A stretch of 64,000 bases of DNA. Source: Microbacterium oleivorans. Its GTDB lineage: Bacteria > Actinomycetota > Actinomycetes > Actinomycetales > Microbacteriaceae. The stretch covers positions 212,387 to 276,386 of the forward strand of contig NZ_LSTV01000005.1 of the NCBI RefSeq assembly GCF_001644225.1, written 5' to 3'. The notes under the pieces are model-generated. The model saw only the letters and a list, made by a program, of their open reading frames with translations, searched no databases and was not told the DNA's origin. The position numbers and the translations under genes are program-made. This document shows positions 24,314 to 34,050 of the stretch, piece by piece. How positions within the stretch are numbered: position 1 is the stretch's first letter; every line of letters starts with the position of its first letter.

Positions 24314-25696
24314 ATGAACCAACCCTCGCGGACGGGGTTCACCCCCACCGGAACGATCAGCAGCCCCACCGACCGTCGCCGCGTCGTGTTCGCGACTGTC
24401 GTCGGCACCACCGTCGAGTGGTACGACTTCTTCATCTACGCCCAGGCGGCGGGGCTCGTCTTCGCGCAGCTGTTCTTCGCGCCGCTCGGCGAGAGCACGG
24501 CGACGATCCTGTCGTTCCTCACCGTCGGCATCAGCTTCCTGTTCCGCCCGCTCGGAGCGTTCCTGGCCGGACACTTCGGCGACAAGTACGGCCGCCGCGT
24601 GGTGCTGGTCGTGACCCTCATCCTCATGGGTGTCGCCACGACCCTCGTGGGTCTCCTGCCGACCTGGACCGTCATCGGCCTCGCCGCCCCGATCCTGCTC
24701 ATCTTCCTGCGCATCCTGCAGGGCATCTCGGCCGGCGGCGAGTGGGGCGGCGCGGTGCTCATGGCCGTGGAGCACGCCCCCAAGCAGAAGCGCGGACTGT
24801 TCGGTGCCTCGCCCCAGATCGGTGTGCCGATCGGCCTGCTGCTGGCCTCGGGGATGATGGCGCTCATGTCGGTGCTCGCCCCGGGCGACGCGTTCCTCGA
24901 GTGGGGCTGGCGTGTGCCGTTCCTCTTCTCGATCGTGCTGATCCTCGTCGGGTACTACATCCGCCGCCGTGTCGAGGAGAGCCCCGTCTTCCTCGAGCTC
25001 GCCGAGCGCAAGGAGCGCACCCGCACCCCGATCGTGCAGCTGTTCCGCAAGCACGCGCTCCTCGTCGTCATCGCGGCGCTCGTGTTCGCCGGCAACAACG
25101 CCGCCGGCTACATGACCACCGGCGGCTACATCCAGAACTACGCCACCAACCCCGAGGGACCGCTCGCGATGGACCGCAGCGGTGTGCTCCTGGCCGTCAC
25201 GGGGTCGGCCCTGTTCTGGCTCGCCTCGACCTGGACCGCCGGCTGGATCAGCGACCGCATCGGCCGGCGCTCGACCTACATCGGCGGCTGGATCCTGCAG
25301 CTGATCGGCGTGTTCACGCTCTTCCCGCTCGTGAACACCGGGGACCTCGGGCTCCTGTTCACGGCCCTCGCGATCCTCGCGATCGGCCTCGGCTTCACCT
25401 ACGGGCAGCAGTCCGCGTACTACGCCGAGCTCTTCCCCGCCTCGATCCGGTTCTCGGGCGTCTCGATCTCGTACGCGATCGGCGCGATCCTCGGCGGCGC
25501 GTTCGCCCCCACCATCGCGACCGCGCTCGTCCAGGCGACGGGGTCGACCTGGTCGGTCGCGTTCTACCTGGCGGGGATGACGGTGCTCGGCCTGCTGGCG
25601 ACGCTGTTGCTGCGCGACCGCACCGGCATCCCCCTCGGGCCCGATCACGAGGAGGAGCAGGCGAAGAGTCCGATCTACGGGGTGTCCCGGGCCTGA
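24314..25696 (+). CDS. MFS transporter, metabolite:H+ symporter (MHS) family
   Basis: A 460-residue 12-helix symporter. It has the MHS signatures GTTVEWYDFFIYAQAAGL near 32, GDKYGRRVVL (motif A) near 90 and LQGISAGGEWGGAVLMAVEH near 135. The family imports aromatic and dicarboxylic acids such as shikimate or 4-hydroxyphenylacetate, so uptake of the pathway substrate is likely. The ATG at 24314 is nine bases from AGGAG; an ATG at 24308 is in frame but only three bases from it. Confidence 0.85.
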   Translation: MNQPSRTGFTPTGTISSPTDRRRVVFATVVGTTVEWYDFFIYAQAAGLVFAQLFFAPLGESTATILSFLTVGISFLFRPLGAFLAGHFGDKYGRRVVLVVTLILMGVATTLVGLLPTWTVIGLAAPILLIFLRILQGISAGGEWGGAVLMAVEHAPKQKRGLFGASPQIGVPIGLLLASGMMALMSVLAPGDAFLEWGWRVPFLFSIVLILVGYYIRRRVEESPVFLELAERKERTRTPIVQLFRKHALLVVIAALVFAGNNAAGYMTTGGYIQNYATNPEGPLAMDRSGVLLAVTGSALFWLASTWTAGWISDRIGRRSTYIGGWILQLIGVFTLFPLVNTGDLGLLFTALAILAIGLGFTYGQQSAYYAELFPASIRFSGVSISYAIGAILGGAFAPTIATALVQATGSTWSVAFYLAGMTVLGLLATLLLRDRTGIPLGPDHEEEQAKSPIYGVSRA

Positions 25697-25740
25697 GATC
25701 CCGGATGCCGCGTCCGACCGTCCTCCCGAAAGCGAGCACC

Positions 25741-27615
25741 ATGCAGTTCCACCACCACGGCTACGTCTCCGGGGACCCTCGCGTCGAGAGCGCCGCCGGC
25801 ACGGGGATCGACCGACCCGAGGAGCTTCCCGACGAGACCGACGTCCTGATCGTCGGGTCGGGACCGGCCGGGATGCTGCTGGCCGCCCAGATGTCGCAGT
25901 TCCCGGCGGTCTCGACGCGCATCATCGAGCGGCGCGGCGGGCGGCTGCCCCTCGGCCAGGCCGACGGCATCCAGCCGCGCAGCGTCGAGACGTTCCAGGC
26001 GTTCGGGTTCGCCGAGCGGATCACCGCCGAGGCCTACAACATCGGGTACATGAACTTCTGGGGCCCGGACCCGGAGGACCCGTCGCGCATCCGCCGCACC
26101 AGCCGCACGGAGGACTACGGGCTGAAGATCAGCGAGTTCCCGCACCTGATCGTCAACCAGGCGCGTGTGCTCGACTACTTCGCCGAGGCGGCGGCGCTCG
26201 GTCCCGGCCGCATCCGCCCCGACTACGGCGTCGAGTTCGTCGGAATCACCCGGGACGACGCGGACGAGTACCCGCTCGCGGTGCGGGTGCGCCACGTCGA
26301 AGGTGCGCGGGCCGGCGAGGAGCGCACGATCCGCGCGAAGTTCGTCGTCGGATGCGACGGGGCGCGCAGCGGCGTGCGCGAGGCGATCGGACGGCGGCAC
26401 GTCGGGCGGTTCGCGGCGCACGCGTGGGGCGTCATGGACGTGCTCGTGAACACGGACTTCCCCGACTGGCGCATCAAGTGCGCGATCACCTCCGAGGCGG
26501 GCAACATCCTGCACATCCCGCGCGAGGGCGGGTACCTCTCGCGCATGTACATCGACCTCGGCGAGGTGCCCGACACCGACAACCGCGCGGTGCGCAGCAC
26601 CCCCATCGAGGAGATCATCCGCCGCGCGAACGAGATCCTGCACCCGTACTCGATCGACGTGAAGCAGGTTGCCTGGCACAGCGTGTACGAGGTCGGGCAC
26701 CGCGTCACCGACCGGTTCGACGACGTCGAGGACGGCGACGGCCGCACACCCCGCGTGTTCCTCACCGGCGACGCCTGCCACACGCACAGCGCGAAGGCCG
26801 GGCAGGGCATGAACGTGTCGATGCAGGACGGATTCAACCTCGGCTGGAAGCTCGGGCACGTGCTCACCGGGCTGGCCCCGGCATCCCTCCTGTCGACGTA
26901 CTCGGGGGAGCGCCAGCCGGTCGCGCAGCAGCTCATCGACTTCGACCGCGAGTGGTCCTCGCTCATGGCCCGCAAGCCCCACGAGATCTCGGACCCCGAC
27001 GACCTCGCGAACTACTACCTCGCGACGGCCGAGTTCCCGTCGGGCTTCATGACCCGCTACGAGCCGTCGGCGATCGTCGCGGACGACCGGCACCAGGCGC
27101 TCGCCGAGGGCTACCCCGTCGGCAAGCGTTTCGCGTCGGTCCCGGTGACCCGGGTGGGCGACGGCAACGTCGTGCACCTCGGCCACCATGCCCGCGCCGA
27201 CGGACGGTGGCGGGTCTACGCCTTCGCCGACCCGGATGCCGCGGCCCTGGGCACGTGGGCGGAGTGGGCGGCATCCGCCGACTCCCCGCTGGTGCGGTTC
27301 ACGCCCGCCGGCGCGGACGTCGACGCGGTGTTCGACGTGAAGGTCGTGTACCCGCAGCCGTACGACGAGGTGGACCTGCTCGCGGTGCCGGAGGTCTTCC
27401 GGCCGCGGACCGGCCCGCTCGGCCTCATGGACTGGGAGAAGGTTTACGCGGCCGGGCCCGGCGCCTGGAACTCCGTCGACATCTTCGCCGAGCGCGGCAT
27501 CGACCCCCGCGGCGCCGTGGTGGTCGTACGCCCCGATCAGTACGTCGCCGCCGTCCTACCCCTCGACGCGCCCGCCGAGCTCGACGCCTTCCTCTCGCGC
27601 GCCTTCGCGGGCTGA
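25741..27615 (+). CDS. FAD-dependent phenol hydroxylase, 3-hydroxybenzoate 4-monooxygenase (MobA)-like
   Basis: A 624-residue class A flavin monooxygenase. It has the FAD dinucleotide motif VLIVGSGPAGMLLAAQ near 37, the DG motif VVGCDGARSGVREAIGR near 203 and GDACHTHSAKAGQGMNVSMQ near 343, and a C-terminal thioredoxin-like domain with VVVRPDQYVA. The N-terminus MQFHHHGYVSGDP and the whole sequence match Comamonas MobA closely. That enzyme hydroxylates 3-hydroxybenzoate to protocatechuate. Here, with an hpaD-type ring-cleavage gene, the substrate may be a hydroxyphenylacetate. The ATG at 25741 was chosen from the MobA N-terminus. Confidence 0.85.
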   Translation: MQFHHHGYVSGDPRVESAAGTGIDRPEELPDETDVLIVGSGPAGMLLAAQMSQFPAVSTRIIERRGGRLPLGQADGIQPRSVETFQAFGFAERITAEAYNIGYMNFWGPDPEDPSRIRRTSRTEDYGLKISEFPHLIVNQARVLDYFAEAAALGPGRIRPDYGVEFVGITRDDADEYPLAVRVRHVEGARAGEERTIRAKFVVGCDGARSGVREAIGRRHVGRFAAHAWGVMDVLVNTDFPDWRIKCAITSEAGNILHIPREGGYLSRMYIDLGEVPDTDNRAVRSTPIEEIIRRANEILHPYSIDVKQVAWHSVYEVGHRVTDRFDDVEDGDGRTPRVFLTGDACHTHSAKAGQGMNVSMQDGFNLGWKLGHVLTGLAPASLLSTYSGERQPVAQQLIDFDREWSSLMARKPHEISDPDDLANYYLATAEFPSGFMTRYEPSAIVADDRHQALAEGYPVGKRFASVPVTRVGDGNVVHLGHHARADGRWRVYAFADPDAAALGTWAEWAASADSPLVRFTPAGADVDAVFDVKVVYPQPYDEVDLLAVPEVFRPRTGPLGLMDWEKVYAAGPGAWNSVDIFAERGIDPRGAVVVVRPDQYVAAVLPLDAPAELDAFLSRAFAG

Positions 27616-27683
27616 CGTCGGGTCGAGCCGACGCGACCTGCGCCCATCCCGGCCCCGAAGCCGCACTTCGCGCCGGGTCGCGG

Positions 27684-27746
27684 CGTCGAGACGTCGCAGA
27701 TGGTCGCGCGAGCGGTGGGGGAGCGACCATCTGCGACGCTTCGGCG
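27684..27746. repeat. Palindromic repeat family 2, copy B
   Basis: A 63-base hairpin with GTCGCAGATGGTCGC (27693-27707) and its exact reverse complement GCGACCATCTGCGAC (27723-27737) around a short loop, plus partly pairing flanks. The arms match copy A at 17476-17538. It lies in a 220-base intergenic gap after the monooxygenase gene. Confidence 0.85.
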
Positions 27747-27836
27747 TTCGGGCGGGCCGGACGCGGCGCCATATCGCGGCGAGAAACTCGGCACCACCCC
27801 TTCCGGGCGACGGGGCGGAGTTCGTAGCGTGGAGCC

Positions 27837-30122
27837 ATGGCGCGTGACGACGACCGACCCGAGGACCTCTACACCGGACCCATCGACCTGTCGGCGCTCG
27901 CCGCGGAGGACGGCGATCTCGAGATGCCCGAGATCAGCTACGACGAGCAGCGCTACCCCGCCCGTCCGCGTCGGCTCCGCCCGCGCGACAACCTGCGCGG
28001 CAGCAGCGTGCGCCGCATCCGCACCGATCCCCGCACCGCGAACGGGACGAACCCGTCGTACGTCGAGTGGCTGGTGCGTCAGTCGATGCTGAAGGATGCC
28101 GACGTCCTGGCGCGCCAGCTTTCGGGACAGCCCACGATGTGGCGCAACGCCTACGCGCGCCCCGACGCGCGCCGGGCGATCGCGACGAGCGACGTGTGGT
28201 TCACCGCGTACCCGATCTCGCTCATCACGCGCCCGGGCCAGTCGTTCCTGTCGGCCCTCGGCGACGACGAGCTCTGGTCGGTGTTCGAGCGGATCGGCAT
28301 CACGGCGATCCACACCGGTCCCGTCAAGCGGGCCGGCGGCATCGAGGGATGGGGCGAGACCCCCAGCGTCGACGGGCACTTCGACCGCATCAGCACGGCG
28401 ATCGACCCCGCGTTCGGCACGGAGGACGAGTTCCGCGCGCTGTGCGACGTGGCCGACTCGCACGGCGGCAGCATCATCGACGACATCGTCCCCGGACACA
28501 CCGGCAAGGGGGCGGACTTCCGCCTCGCCGAGATGGGGTTCAAGGACTACCCCGGGATCTACCACATGGTCGCGATCCCGCCGGAGGACTGGCACCTGCT
28601 GCCCGACGTCCCCGAGGGCTACGACAGCGTCAACCTCGATCCGGCGACCGAGCACACCCTCGCCGAGCACGGGTACATCATCGGCGCCCTGCAGCGCGTC
28701 ATCTTCTACACGCCCGGGGTGAAGGAGACGAACTGGAGCGCGACCGCTCCGGCCATCGGTCCCGACGGGGTCACCCGCCGCTGGGTGTACCTGCACTACT
28801 TCAAGCAGGGTCAGCCCTCGATCAACTGGCTCGACCCGACCTTCGCCGGCATGCGCCTCGTGATCGGCGACGCCCTGCACTCGCTGGGCGAGCTCGGCAC
28901 GAGCGCGCTGCGCCTCGACGCGAACGGATTCCTCGGTGTGGAGAAGAGCGCCGAGGGTCTGCCGGCGTGGTCGGAGGGGCATCCGCTCTCGCACGCCGCG
29001 AACCACATCATCGCGGGCATGGTGCGCAAGGTCGGCGGCTTCACGTTCCAGGAGCTGAACCTGACGATGGAGGACATCCGCGACACGGGTGCCGTCGGCG
29101 CCGACCTGTCGTACGACTTCATCGGACGGCCGGGATACCACCACGCCCTCGCCACCGGGCAGACCGAGTTCCTGCGGCTGGCGCTTACCTCGTCGCTCGC
29201 GCTCGGCGTCGCGCCGGTGCAGCTCGTGCACGGGCTGCAGAACCACGACGAGCTCACCTACGAGCTCGTCCACTGGGCGACCCGCCACGCCGACGAGGAG
29301 TACGGCTTCCGCGGCGAGACGATCACGGGCGGCGAGCTCGCCGAGGTCATCCGCGCGGAGCTGACCGAGAAACTGGTGGATGCCGGTGACTACAACCGCG
29401 TGTTCACGCAGAACGGCATCGCCTGCACGACGACGTCGCTCATCGCGGCGACCCGCGGCATCCCGTCCCTCGACGACATCACCGACGACGACGTCCCCGC
29501 GATCCGCGACGCGCACCTCCTGCTGTGCGCGTACAACGCGTGGCAGCCGGGCGTGTTCGGGCTCTCGGGCTGGGACCTCGTCGGCATGCTGACGCTGCCC
29601 GCCGACGAGGTGGCCGACCTCATCGGCGCCGGCGACACCCGCTGGATCGAGCGGGGCGCGCACGACCTGCTCGACGTCGACCCGGGCGCGACCCGTTCGA
29701 CCTCGGGCATGCCGCGCGGCCGGGCGCTCTATGGTCCGCTGCCCGCGCAGCTCGAGGACCCCGACTCGTTCGCGTCGCGCCTGTCGGCGATCATCGACCT
29801 GCGCCGCGCGCACGGGGTGGCGACGGCGACGCAGGTCGACATCCCCGAGGTCGCGCACGCCGGCATGCTCGTCCTGGTCCATCGCCTCGACGAGGGGATG
29901 CCGGAGGCCGACGCCCCCATCCAGGTGACGGTCCTGAACTTCTCGGCCGAGCCCATCGAGGGCACCGTGCGGTCGGAGCACCTGACCCCGCAGAGCGAGG
30001 TCCGCGACGCGGCCGCCGACGAGGTCATCGGTCGCGTAGACGACCTGCAGAGCTTCTCGGTGTCGCTGCCCGCGTACGGCGCCCGGTTCCTGCTGCTCGA
30101 GCCGCAGGCCGAGGAGGACTGA
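27837..30122 (+). CDS. GH13-family glucan-active enzyme, trehalose synthase (TreS)-like
   Basis: A 761-residue protein with a low-complexity N-terminal extension (about 1-95) and a GH13 (beta/alpha)8 core. The four regions appear in order: [12 protein letters not shown] (region I) near 218-229, LRLDANGF with the nucleophile Asp near 360, FQELNL with the acid/base Glu near 403 and LQNHDEL near 466. A C-terminal beta domain follows. The sequence is divergent from standard TreS, but a maltokinase-like gene lies close by, as in the TreS-Mak glycogen route. The ATG has TAGCGT six bases upstream. Exact reaction is uncertain. Confidence 0.7.
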   Translation: MARDDDRPEDLYTGPIDLSALAAEDGDLEMPEISYDEQRYPARPRRLRPRDNLRGSSVRRIRTDPRTANGTNPSYVEWLVRQSMLKDADVLARQLSGQPTMWRNAYARPDARRAIATSDVWFTAYPISLITRPGQSFLSALGDDELWSVFERIGITAIHTGPVKRAGGIEGWGETPSVDGHFDRISTAIDPAFGTEDEFRALCDVADSHGGSIIDDIVPGHTGKGADFRLAEMGFKDYPGIYHMVAIPPEDWHLLPDVPEGYDSVNLDPATEHTLAEHGYIIGALQRVIFYTPGVKETNWSATAPAIGPDGVTRRWVYLHYFKQGQPSINWLDPTFAGMRLVIGDALHSLGELGTSALRLDANGFLGVEKSAEGLPAWSEGHPLSHAANHIIAGMVRKVGGFTFQELNLTMEDIRDTGAVGADLSYDFIGRPGYHHALATGQTEFLRLALTSSLALGVAPVQLVHGLQNHDELTYELVHWATRHADEEYGFRGETITGGELAEVIRAELTEKLVDAGDYNRVFTQNGIACTTTSLIAATRGIPSLDDITDDDVPAIRDAHLLLCAYNAWQPGVFGLSGWDLVGMLTLPADEVADLIGAGDTRWIERGAHDLLDVDPGATRSTSGMPRGRALYGPLPAQLEDPDSFASRLSAIIDLRRAHGVATATQVDIPEVAHAGMLVLVHRLDEGMPEADAPIQVTVLNFSAEPIEGTVRSEHLTPQSEVRDAAADEVIGRVDDLQSFSVSLPAYGARFLLLEPQAEED

Positions 30123-30184
30123 CGGAGCGGATGCCGGCGCGCAAGCCCCCCGGCGATGTCCGGCGCCCTGCGTAGCGTCGTCCC

Positions 30185-30484
30185 ATGAGCGACGAGACCA
30201 CCCCCATCGAGAACGACACCACCGACCCCGCCGAGGGTCACGCGCTTCCGCCCGAGACCGGGCAGTCGGGCGAGATGCTCGGCGGCCCGAGCGGCGACAC
30301 CGCCGTCAAGGACCCCGAGGAGTGGGTCACCGGCGACGAGCCGATGACCGGCGCGCAGCGCAGCTACCTCGACACTCTGGCGCGCGAGGCGGGCGAGCAG
30401 ATCCCCGCCGACCTCACGAAGGCGCAGGCCTCCGAGCACATCGACCGTCTGCAGCAGGCGACCGGGCGCGGCGCTTCGGACTGA
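30185..30484 (+). CDS. DUF3072 domain protein
   Basis: A 99-residue acidic protein. The N-terminal 50 residues look disordered, and the C-terminal part MTGAQRSYLDTLAREAGE followed by DLTKAQASEHIDRLQ is the DUF3072 motif, a short helical domain of unknown role common in actinobacteria. TAGCGT lies exactly six bases upstream of the ATG, suggesting a leaderless transcript. It is convergent with the maltokinase-like gene. Confidence 0.8.
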   Translation: MSDETTPIENDTTDPAEGHALPPETGQSGEMLGGPSGDTAVKDPEEWVTGDEPMTGAQRSYLDTLAREAGEQIPADLTKAQASEHIDRLQQATGRGASD

Positions 30485-30509
30485 CCGGTGGCGGCGTCGC
30501 GCCCGCCTT

Positions 30510-31751
30510 TCAGGCGAGCGCGGCGTCGATGCCGGCGAGCGGCACGGGCAGCCAGTCGGGCCGGTTGCGCGCCTCGTAGATCGACTCGTACACCGCCTTG
30601 TCGAGCACGAGTGCGCGCAGCAGCACCGGGTCGAGGGTGATCGCTCCCGGCGCCGCGGTGTACGCGGCGAGGAAGGCCTCGCGGCACGCCGCCGCCCAGG
30701 CCGCGGCATCGGGTCCCGCGCCGACGGCGCCGGCGTAGTCGAAGGAACGCAGCATTCCGGCCACGTCGCGCGGCGGGAGGTCGGGGATCGCCCGCTCCGC
30801 CATCGGTCGCAGCGGCTCGCCCTCGAAGTCGACGATCCGCCAGCCGCCGTGCGGCACGGCGAGCACCTGTCCGAGGTGGAGGTCGCCGTGGATGCGCTGC
30901 AGTCGCGGCCAGGGGCGCTCGAGCGCCGCGGTGTACACGGCGTCGATCGCCGCGAGCCGGTCGGCGACGGCGGGGACTTCGGCGGAGGCGATCGCCAGGC
31001 GTCGGCGCCAGGCGCGGCCCACCGCAGCGAGCTGGTCGGGCGACGCGTCCATCGACTCGAGGGCGTCGCTGAGCGCGCCGTGCACCCCGGCGACGGCGAC
31101 CCCGAGGTCGTGGGCGGCGTCGGTGAAGTCGCGGCCCTCGCGGGCGGCGTCGAGTGCGATCGCCCACCCGTCGCGCACGCCGGGCAGGAACTCCTGCGCG
31201 AACCCGAGGGTCCCGCGTGCCGTGCCGGAGTCGCGGCCGACGTCGGGCCACTCGGCATCCGCGCTGCCGTAGAACCGCGGCACGTACGGCGAACCGGCCT
31301 CGCTCAGCACGCGCTGCACCGTGACGTCGGGGTTCTCGCCGTGATGCAGCGTCCGGAAGAGTTTGAGGATGATGGCGGGTGCGCCGTCGACGTCGTAGAC
31401 GATCGAGGTGTTCGACTGCTCGCCGGTGAGCACACGCGAGCCCGTCACGCGGCTCGTGTCGACACCCATGTCCGCGAGGAGGCCGACCGTGAAGGCGGGA
31501 TGCCGCGTGGCATCCACCACCGCACGCCCTTCCGCGGTCGTGATGACGACCTCCAGGTCGCCGGGGTCGCTCACCTCGGCGAGCGGCACGTTGTAGAGCG
31601 TGGGCACCGCGCCGGCGTCGTCCATGAGGAGGTAGCGGGTCGCCCCCGTCACGGACTGCGTGTCGAGCACGCGGAACTGCGGATCGTGACTCTTGCCCGC
31701 ATACCAGCGCTGCCGTGCCACCCAGGCACCGAGGTCGTCGTCGAATTCCAC
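30510..31751 (-). CDS. Maltokinase-like protein (aminoglycoside phosphotransferase fold)
   Basis: A 413-residue kinase-fold protein. The N-terminal cap WVARQRWYAGKSHD near 10-23 is typical of actinobacterial maltokinase (Mak/Pep2). The catalytic loop is IHGDLHLGQVL near 300-310 with the catalytic Asp, and the metal-binding motif is IVDFEGEP near 320. Maltokinase phosphorylates maltose to maltose-1-phosphate for the GlgE pathway. The neighbouring GH13 protein fits this. The start is a GTG at 31751 with AGGGTGG upstream. Confidence 0.8.
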   Translation of the reverse strand: MEFDDDLGAWVARQRWYAGKSHDPQFRVLDTQSVTGATRYLLMDDAGAVPTLYNVPLAEVSDPGDLEVVITTAEGRAVVDATRHPAFTVGLLADMGVDTSRVTGSRVLTGEQSNTSIVYDVDGAPAIILKLFRTLHHGENPDVTVQRVLSEAGSPYVPRFYGSADAEWPDVGRDSGTARGTLGFAQEFLPGVRDGWAIALDAAREGRDFTDAAHDLGVAVAGVHGALSDALESMDASPDQLAAVGRAWRRRLAIASAEVPAVADRLAAIDAVYTAALERPWPRLQRIHGDLHLGQVLAVPHGGWRIVDFEGEPLRPMAERAIPDLPPRDVAGMLRSFDYAGAVGAGPDAAAWAAACREAFLAAYTAAPGAITLDPVLLRALVLDKAVYESIYEARNRPDWLPVPLAGIDAALA

Positions 31752-31827
31752 ACGTCCACCCTGGCCCGAGTGCGCCGCCCCGCGGAAGGGGTGGACGAGG
31801 TTTCGTCGACGCGTTAGGGGACGGCGG

Positions 31828-33294
31828 TCACGCCAGCGGCAGGCGGACGGTGAACGCGGTGTGTCCGGGGGTGCTCTCGACACCGATCGAGCCGTCGTGG
31901 GCGGCCACGATCGCTTCGGCGATCGACAGGCCGAGCCCGGTGCTCCCGGCATCCCGGTTGCGCGAAACGTCGCCCCGCGCGAACCGTTCGAACAACGTGT
32001 CACGGATGTCGGGCGCGATCCCGGGTCCGTCGTCGGTCACCTGGAGCACCGCGTCCTCGCCGTCCAGCCGGAGGGCGAGGACCACGCGAGTCCCCGACGG
32101 GGTGTGGGTGCGCGCGTTGCGCAGGAGGTTCGCCACCACCTGACGCAACCGATTCTCGTCGCCGGTCACCTCGATCGTGTCGTCGTCGCCGAGGTCGAGC
32201 AGCCACGTCCGCGTGGGGTCCGCGGCATGGGCGTCGCTGACCGCGTCGATCGCGAGCATCGTGAGGTCCACGCTCTCGCGGCGCAGCCGCTGACCGGCGT
32301 CGAGCCGCGCGAGCAGCAGCAGGTCCTCGACGAGGTCGGCCATGCGGGTGGACTCCGAGGCGATCCGGTCGAAGGCGCGTTGCTGGGTGGGTGTCATCGG
32401 CGCGTTCTCGCCGAGGGAGAGTTGCGCGTACCCGCGGATCGACGCGAGAGGCGTACGCAGCTCGTGACTGGCATCGGCGATGAAGCGCCGGAGCTGATCC
32501 TCGCTGTGCTGGCGCGAGGTCAGCGCCGACTCGATGTGGGCCAGCAGGACGTTCAGGGAATGACCCACCCGACCGACCTCGGTCGCGGGATCGGTGTCGC
32601 GGTCGGGCACGCGCTCGGGGATCTCGACCTCGCCGATGGCGAGCGGGCGCGCCGCGACGCGGTCGGCCACCGCGGCGACACGGTCGAGAGGGCGCAGCGT
32701 CCGGCGCACGACGAGCGACAGCCCGATGAGCACGAGCAGCAGTGCCGTGCCGGCCACGGCGACCTGGATCACGGTGAGGGCGGATGTCGTGGCGGTCACC
32801 TCGTCGAGCGAGATGCCGGCGACCACCCGCATCCCGTTCTCCTCCTGAGCGGCGAGGCGGAACTCGCCGAGGCCCTCGCCGAGGTCGACCGTCTCGGGTG
32901 TGCGCGAGGGGAGCTCCGCGCGCGTGATCGCCTCGAGCTGACTCTCGTCGAGCGTCGTCTCCTGGCCGTCGTCGCCCGTGTAGCTCGACGACACCACCGA
33001 ACCGTCCGAGGCGAACACGGCGTGCAGCGACCCGATGCGCGGTGCGGGACCTTCGCGGTCACCGGAGGCGCCGCCGGACGGGAACGAGCCCCCCGGCATC
33101 CCCCCGCCGACGCGCACGATCTGCAGGGTTTCCAGCACCTGCCCGTCGAGCCGGTCGTAGACGAACGTCCGCAGAGCGAGCGAGGTCGCCAGGCCCGTGA
33201 CGAGCAGGGCGATCGCGACAAGCGCACCGGTGCCGACGACGAGGGTGCGCCGGAGCGTCCAGCGGCGCCGTCCGCTGCGAGCCGCCCCCGTCAT
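31828..33294 (-). CDS. Sensor histidine kinase of the envelope-polymer operon
   Basis: A 488-residue two-helix membrane kinase. Transmembrane segments at about 15-38 and 175-198 bracket an extracytoplasmic sensor domain of about 135 residues that includes a Gly/Ser-rich loop. A HAMP domain follows, then the phospho-acceptor SHELRTPLASIRGY near 268, and the ATPase motifs N (LLRNARTHTP) near 390 and DDGPGIAP near 420. The ATG at 33294 overlaps the response-regulator stop by four bases. It is the last gene of the seven-gene operon, so the kinase probably senses the product or state of the envelope. Confidence 0.9.
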   Translation of the reverse strand: MTGAARSGRRRWTLRRTLVVGTGALVAIALLVTGLATSLALRTFVYDRLDGQVLETLQIVRVGGGMPGGSFPSGGASGDREGPAPRIGSLHAVFASDGSVVSSSYTGDDGQETTLDESQLEAITRAELPSRTPETVDLGEGLGEFRLAAQEENGMRVVAGISLDEVTATTSALTVIQVAVAGTALLLVLIGLSLVVRRTLRPLDRVAAVADRVAARPLAIGEVEIPERVPDRDTDPATEVGRVGHSLNVLLAHIESALTSRQHSEDQLRRFIADASHELRTPLASIRGYAQLSLGENAPMTPTQQRAFDRIASESTRMADLVEDLLLLARLDAGQRLRRESVDLTMLAIDAVSDAHAADPTRTWLLDLGDDDTIEVTGDENRLRQVVANLLRNARTHTPSGTRVVLALRLDGEDAVLQVTDDGPGIAPDIRDTLFERFARGDVSRNRDAGSTGLGLSIAEAIVAAHDGSIGVESTPGHTAFTVRLPLA

Positions 33295-34019
33295 GAGGCC
33301 GTCTTGATCGTGTACCCGACGCCCCGCACCGTGTGGATCAGCGGTTCGCCGAGGGTGTCGATCTTCTTCCGGAGGTAGGAGATGTAGATCTCGACGACGC
33401 TCGACGTGCCGCCGAAGTCGTAACTCCACACCTGGTCGAGGATCTGCGCACGGGAGAGCACCCGCCGGGGGTTCTGCATGAGGTAACGGAGCAGCTCGAA
33501 CTCCTTCGCCGTCAGCTTGATCGGGATGCCGCCGCGCTCCACCTCGTACGTCTCCTCGTCGAGCGTCAGGTCTCCGACCCGGAGACGGGTCTCGGCCGCG
33601 GCGGCCGCGGCCACGTGACGACGCGCCATCGCGCGCAGTCGGACGACGACCTCCTCGAGGTTGAAGGGCTTCGTCAGGTAATCGTCGCCGCCGGCGCTGA
33701 TGCCGGCAATGCGATCCTCGACCGCATCCTTCGCCGTCAGGAAGAGGACGGGAACGTCGTTGCCGGCGGAGCGCAGGCGGCGCAGCACCTCCATGCCATC
33801 GATGCCCGGCATCATGATGTCGAGCACGAGGATGTCGGGGCCGAATTCGCGCACCAGGGTGAGGGCCTCCTGGCCGTTCGCGGCGGTGCGGGCGTCCCAC
33901 CCCTCGTTCTGCAGCGCCATGCGGAGCAGATCGCTGAGGTTCGCCTCGTCGTCGACGACCAGCACGCGGATCGGGGAGCCGTCGATGCGGGTCATCGGGG
34001 TCGGGCGGGTGGCGTTCAT
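33291..34019 (-). CDS. OmpR/PhoB-type response regulator
   Basis: A 242-residue response regulator. The receiver domain (about 17-130) has the acidic pair in VVDDEA, phospho-acceptor Asp in LVLDIMMPG near 68 and Lys in LTKPFN near 118. A winged-helix effector domain follows, with LTAKEFELLRYLMQNP near 175 and TVRGVGYTI at the end. The ATG at 34019 was chosen because GGAAAG lies upstream. It follows the lipoprotein gene by 78 bases that contain an 11-pair hairpin. Confidence 0.92.
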   Translation of the reverse strand: MNATRPTPMTRIDGSPIRVLVVDDEANLSDLLRMALQNEGWDARTAANGQEALTLVREFGPDILVLDIMMPGIDGMEVLRRLRSAGNDVPVLFLTAKDAVEDRIAGISAGGDDYLTKPFNLEEVVVRLRAMARRHVAAAAAAETRLRVGDLTLDEETYEVERGGIPIKLTAKEFELLRYLMQNPRRVLSRAQILDQVWSYDFGGTSSVVEIYISYLRKKIDTLGEPLIHTVRGVGYTIKTAS

Positions 34020-34050
34020 GGCATCAGCTTTCCGTGTTCGAGAGGGGAAT

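Noticed and set aside
19320..27615. Reading the cluster as a protocatechuate beta-ketoadipate route
   Set aside because: The ring-cleavage gene is an extradiol type I enzyme next to hpaE/H/I, not an intradiol pcaGH pair. The MobA-like hydroxylase alone does not establish protocatechuate.
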